Of a DNA stretch of 64,000 bases, positions 61,480-64,000 are shown piece after piece. Position numbers and translations under genes: made by a program. Every line of letters begins with the position of its first letter. Positions within the stretch are counted from its first letter, which is position 1. The DNA comes from JBGTFE01 sp041747435 (GTDB lineage Bacteria; Acidobacteriota; Blastocatellia; Pyrinomonadales; Pyrinomonadaceae), in assembly GCA_041747435.1 (NCBI GenBank), contig JBGTFE010000059.1:67186-131185 (forward strand). Reading direction: 5' to 3'. The notes beneath the pieces were generated by a model. That model did not search any database and was not told where the DNA came from. It worked only from the letters and a program-made list of their open reading frames with translations.

Positions 61480-63609
61480 ATGTTAAAGACAATTCTTATC
61501 GCTTTGTTATCGTTTCTGGTGCTTTTTAGCCAAGATTCGAATTTTTCACTGGTCTCGCAAAACAGCCCGGACGGCAATTCCGGAACAATTGAAAAAATGA
61601 TCGTTGCTGACGGCAGTGTCAGGATCGATCTCGATATGAACCGGTTGAATGGAAACGGTGCGCGTTCAAAAGTATATAAATCTACCGCTTTAGAATTTGA
61701 TGTTGAGCGCGACTCCTTTTTTAACGTGGTCGTTTTTAACGATGAATTCCGAGGGTCGTTGCCCGGATCTATGGCGCTCATTCCCAGAAATGCAGCGGCG
61801 CTGCCCGACAAGCTGAATGCTTCTTATCAACAACTCGTCCTTGAAAGTACGGCGTTCGGCGGACAATATGAACTCGTTGTTCGTGACGGACAGACGGGTT
61901 TTCTTTTTTTCAATATAGAAGGACATGAATTCGCCTACGAATCCGGCGCAAAGACGCTAACGGTTGAGCCGGCAAGAATTTTGATCTCAAAGGAATTTGC
62001 CGTTGAACTCGGACGCCCGTCAGATGCCGGTTCGGTCGTCGGACAGATTTCTTTCACAACGACGATGCGCACGATCGAAATAACAAAAATTAGCGATGGT
62101 GAAGTCAAATCGAAAACTCTTCCGCCGATCGGAGATCCACTTAACGGGACTATTCCGGGACCTGATGTTGTCGTCGGAGACGTGATCGGGCTGGCGCAAT
62201 TCGGCGCGAGCAGCGGAACGCAGGTCGGACTTGCCGTCGGTACCGATTCTTGTAATTACGGCACGATCGATTTGAATTGGTTCGCGAATCCGAATAACGA
62301 TCACCCGGTGATTCCGCAAAATATGTATCGTATGAGCGGCGGAACGACGAACGATGAACGCTTTGAACAAATTGGTCAGTCCAACGTTAAACACGCCTTT
62401 ACGGCGCTAACCCAGAACCTTTGTGGTTTGGGCTGCAATGGAGTTGGCGGCTCACGCCTCGGTTCCGGATGTTCGGATCCGTATTCCGCCGGTTTGAATT
62501 CAGGTCCCAATCTCGGTTCGCGGGCTTGGATCAATCCTTTCAGCGGTGCTTACCCTCGAAATGATGGTGCTACGCCGAATAACAATCACACCGGACATAC
62601 ACATCTCGGACCATCGCACCGGGTTCTTACCGAGATAAATGACTTGGTACCGGCAATGAATCCGGGCGCGACATATTATGCCGAGGCGCAATACGTTACT
62701 CCGCACGAATATGCGTGGTGCCAAGCTAACCCGACCCAATGCAATATGTATAATAACGTCTCGTACAGACGATATAACGTATCCAACTCCGCAAGTCCTT
62801 TTAGTTTTGCACCAGTCGGCGCGACGCAGCGAACCAAGGCGGCAATTGTAGCATGGACGGGATCGACGCTTGTCGAGTTCAAGCCCGCTCCCGGCGTCGA
62901 TGGAGTCGGAATGGTTGCGTACAAAGTTACAAACCCATCACCCGGAGTATGGCACTATGAGTATGCCGTTTATAACCAGAATCTCGATCGGGGTCTTCAA
63001 TCGTTTAGTGTCCCCATCGGAAACGGCGTTACTTTGAGTAATATCGGATTCCATGCTCCGCCGCAGCATCCGGGTTGGACAGGTGACGGAACAGTTGGAA
63101 ATGTAGGGTTTAGCAGCACGCCTTGGACGCCGGTCGAGGGTGGCGGCGCGGTTACTTGGACTACTGAAACGCTAACGCAGAATCCGAACGCAAATGCTAT
63201 ACGCTGGGGCACGATGTATAACTTCCGTTTTGATTCCAATCGTCCACCTCAAGGTGTTGATGCGACGATCGGTTTCTTTAAGACAGGCAACCCGATAAAC
63301 ATTCAGGTTCAAGGTCCCACGCCCACCGCGGCGACAAACGTATCGGTTTCCGGTCGCGTTTCGCGTTCGAACGGACAGGGAATATCCTTTGCATATGTCT
63401 ACATTATCGACGCAAGCAACAATACGCGCGGTGTACTTACAAATTCCTTCGGATATTACCGATTCGATAATGTCGCAACGGGCGGCACTTATACCATCGG
63501 AGCTCTCAAAAAGGGATATGATTTTGCGGCACAGGTGATTCAGATCAATGATCACCTCACGAACTTGAATTTCGTGGCTGATTCGTCAGAGGATCGGCAA
63601 AACAAATAA
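61480..63609 (+). CDS. Secreted protein with carboxypeptidase regulatory-like domain
   Basis: This 709-residue exported protein has a signal peptide (MLKTILIALLSFLVLF). A long unassigned region follows, with CGLGCNGVGGSRLGSGCSDP (about 310-330), repeated Gly/Asn/Pro-rich stretches and several aromatic strands such as WHYEYAVYNQNLDRG. The last 90 residues form a carboxypeptidase regulatory-like beta-sandwich (SGRVSRSNGQGISFAYVYI, then NSFGYYRFDNVATGGTYTIG). The middle part resembles an uncharacterised family I associate with Planctomycetes and Acidobacteriota. It probably acts outside the cell or in the outer membrane. The function is unknown. Confidence 0.78.
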   Translation: MLKTILIALLSFLVLFSQDSNFSLVSQNSPDGNSGTIEKMIVADGSVRIDLDMNRLNGNGARSKVYKSTALEFDVERDSFFNVVVFNDEFRGSLPGSMALIPRNAAALPDKLNASYQQLVLESTAFGGQYELVVRDGQTGFLFFNIEGHEFAYESGAKTLTVEPARILISKEFAVELGRPSDAGSVVGQISFTTTMRTIEITKISDGEVKSKTLPPIGDPLNGTIPGPDVVVGDVIGLAQFGASSGTQVGLAVGTDSCNYGTIDLNWFANPNNDHPVIPQNMYRMSGGTTNDERFEQIGQSNVKHAFTALTQNLCGLGCNGVGGSRLGSGCSDPYSAGLNSGPNLGSRAWINPFSGAYPRNDGATPNNNHTGHTHLGPSHRVLTEINDLVPAMNPGATYYAEAQYVTPHEYAWCQANPTQCNMYNNVSYRRYNVSNSASPFSFAPVGATQRTKAAIVAWTGSTLVEFKPAPGVDGVGMVAYKVTNPSPGVWHYEYAVYNQNLDRGLQSFSVPIGNGVTLSNIGFHAPPQHPGWTGDGTVGNVGFSSTPWTPVEGGGAVTWTTETLTQNPNANAIRWGTMYNFRFDSNRPPQGVDATIGFFKTGNPINIQVQGPTPTAATNVSVSGRVSRSNGQGISFAYVYIIDASNNTRGVLTNSFGYYRFDNVATGGTYTIGALKKGYDFAAQVIQINDHLTNLNFVADSSEDRQNK

Positions 63610-63618
63610 GTTCAAGCT

Positions 63619-63646
63619 AAGGCGGTCTTTGGATCGCCTTTTTTTT
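63619..63646 (+). terminator. Terminator after the 709-residue gene
   Basis: AAGGCGGTC pairs with GATCGCCTT (9 bp, one G-U pair) around a TTTG loop and runs straight into six T residues. It starts 9 bases after the stop codon. Confidence 0.85.
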
Positions 63647-63727
63647 CGCTAACAAAGAAAAACTTCAAGTTTTAAATTTTGCCGGCGATCTCCAACGTTG
63701 GCTACGAAGAAATTGATTCACGTTATC

Positions 63728-63759
63728 AGGTTGAGGAGATATTTTCCTCAACCTTTTTT
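63728..63759 (+). terminator. Second plus-strand terminator
   Basis: AGGTTGAGGA and TCCTCAACCT form a perfect 10-bp stem with a 7-base loop, followed by a T tract. It is about 80 bases beyond the first terminator. The 81 bases between them hold no ORF and no recognised promoter. The stretch to the next start codon at 63880 has no further structure that I could see. Confidence 0.75.
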
Positions 63760-63879
63760 ATTTTTCCCATCTTAGCGATAAATTTCCCAAATTACGTTGA
63801 AGTAACCGTAAAAACATATTATGTTTAGACATAGATTAGCTATATCTTTCGACCTTGATCTCGAAAAGTTACGATTCGC

Positions 63880-64000
63880 GTGAAACCAACAAACATAAAA
63901 GATCCTGAATATTTTCATAAGGTGGTTGACTGCCAGTACGCTTGCCCGGCGCACACACCCGTTCCCGAATATATACGGCTGATCGCCGAAGAAAAATACA
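63880..64000 (+). CDS. Flavin/Fe-S oxidoreductase (GltD-like), N-terminal fragment
   Basis: A frame starting at GTG 63880 runs to the window edge with 40 codons and no stop. It encodes MKPTNIKDPEYFHKVVDCQY followed by ACPAHTPVPEYIRLIAEEKY. The C-x3-C-P-A-x-T-P-V-x-x-Y-I pattern is the N-terminal 4Fe-4S cluster motif of glutamate-synthase-small-subunit-like FAD-dependent oxidoreductases, which transfer electrons from NAD(P)H. An in-frame stop lies at 63856-63858, so GTG is the best available start. The ribosome-binding site is poor. The rest of the gene is outside the window. Confidence 0.65.
   Translation, partial: MKPTNIKDPEYFHKVVDCQYACPAHTPVPEYIRLIAEEKY

Noticed and set aside
63772..63954. 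A 60-residue open frame on the minus strand at the right edge
   Set aside because: It overlaps the oxidoreductase start on the other strand and has no motif or ribosome-binding site.

Overview
The window looks like a chromosome segment of a diderm (LPS-type) bacterium of moderate GC. The gene families suggest Acidobacteriota, most likely a Blastocatellia/Pyrinomonadales-like lineage. Grounds for this are a fused LptF/LptG permease, HslUV, heptose genes, a Wza/Wzc exopolysaccharide system, and secreted proteins with carboxypeptidase-regulatory-like domains. The taxonomy is inferred from family content; no 16S or ribosomal marker is present to confirm it.

Layout. 1-8.3 kb (minus strand): the start of an acyl-CoA carboxylase carboxyltransferase subunit that runs off the left edge, then small housekeeping genes (DUF402 phosphatase-like, alpha/beta hydrolase, universal stress protein, MarR regulator), then fsa-type transaldolase, an FAH-family hydrolase, a fibronectin-type lipoprotein and hslUV. 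8.3-13.9 kb (plus): a class-I-amidotransferase-like hydrolase, the NamZ-type exo-muramidase, two small membrane proteins, recO and a fused lptFG gene, ending at a strong shared terminator. 14-18.6 kb (minus): ahcY, metK, a bifunctional nuclease and miaB; a 95-bp palindromic repeat lies between metK and ahcY, and the metK leader can form a pseudoknot. 18.6-26.4 kb: dnaE and accA (plus), ssb (minus), a beta-propeller protein (plus), then DUF465, rimI and tsaB (minus).

26.6-52.2 kb (minus): one block of 22 same-strand genes, apparently read from a sigma70-like promoter at about 52.25-52.28 kb to a terminator at about 26.53-26.57 kb. It encodes a Wzx/Wzy-type exopolysaccharide or O-antigen pathway: export protein and tyrosine autokinase, GDP-mannose 3,5-epimerase, flippase, polymerase, five glycosyltransferases, three methyltransferases, a carbamoyltransferase, heptose genes (including an HldC-GmhA fusion), and a probable UDP-N-acetyl-L-fucosamine pathway with its likely transferase. 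It ends with an HPr-kinase-like ATPase and a PqqD-domain protein that carries a membrane segment and a six-cysteine tail. This terminal pair is the best candidate for an undescribed system. No initiating phosphoglycosyltransferase is seen in the block.

52.3-64 kb: mutS, a CAP-domain secreted protein, a NagZ-type hexosaminidase followed by an oligopeptide-type binding protein (with NamZ, suggesting peptidoglycan turnover), tRNA-Gly and tRNA-Cys with a clear promoter, a NapH-like iron-sulfur membrane protein fused to TPRs, a 709-residue secreted protein, tandem terminators, and the first codons of a flavin/Fe-S oxidoreductase cut by the right edge. No CRISPR array, insertion sequence, rRNA or prophage was seen.
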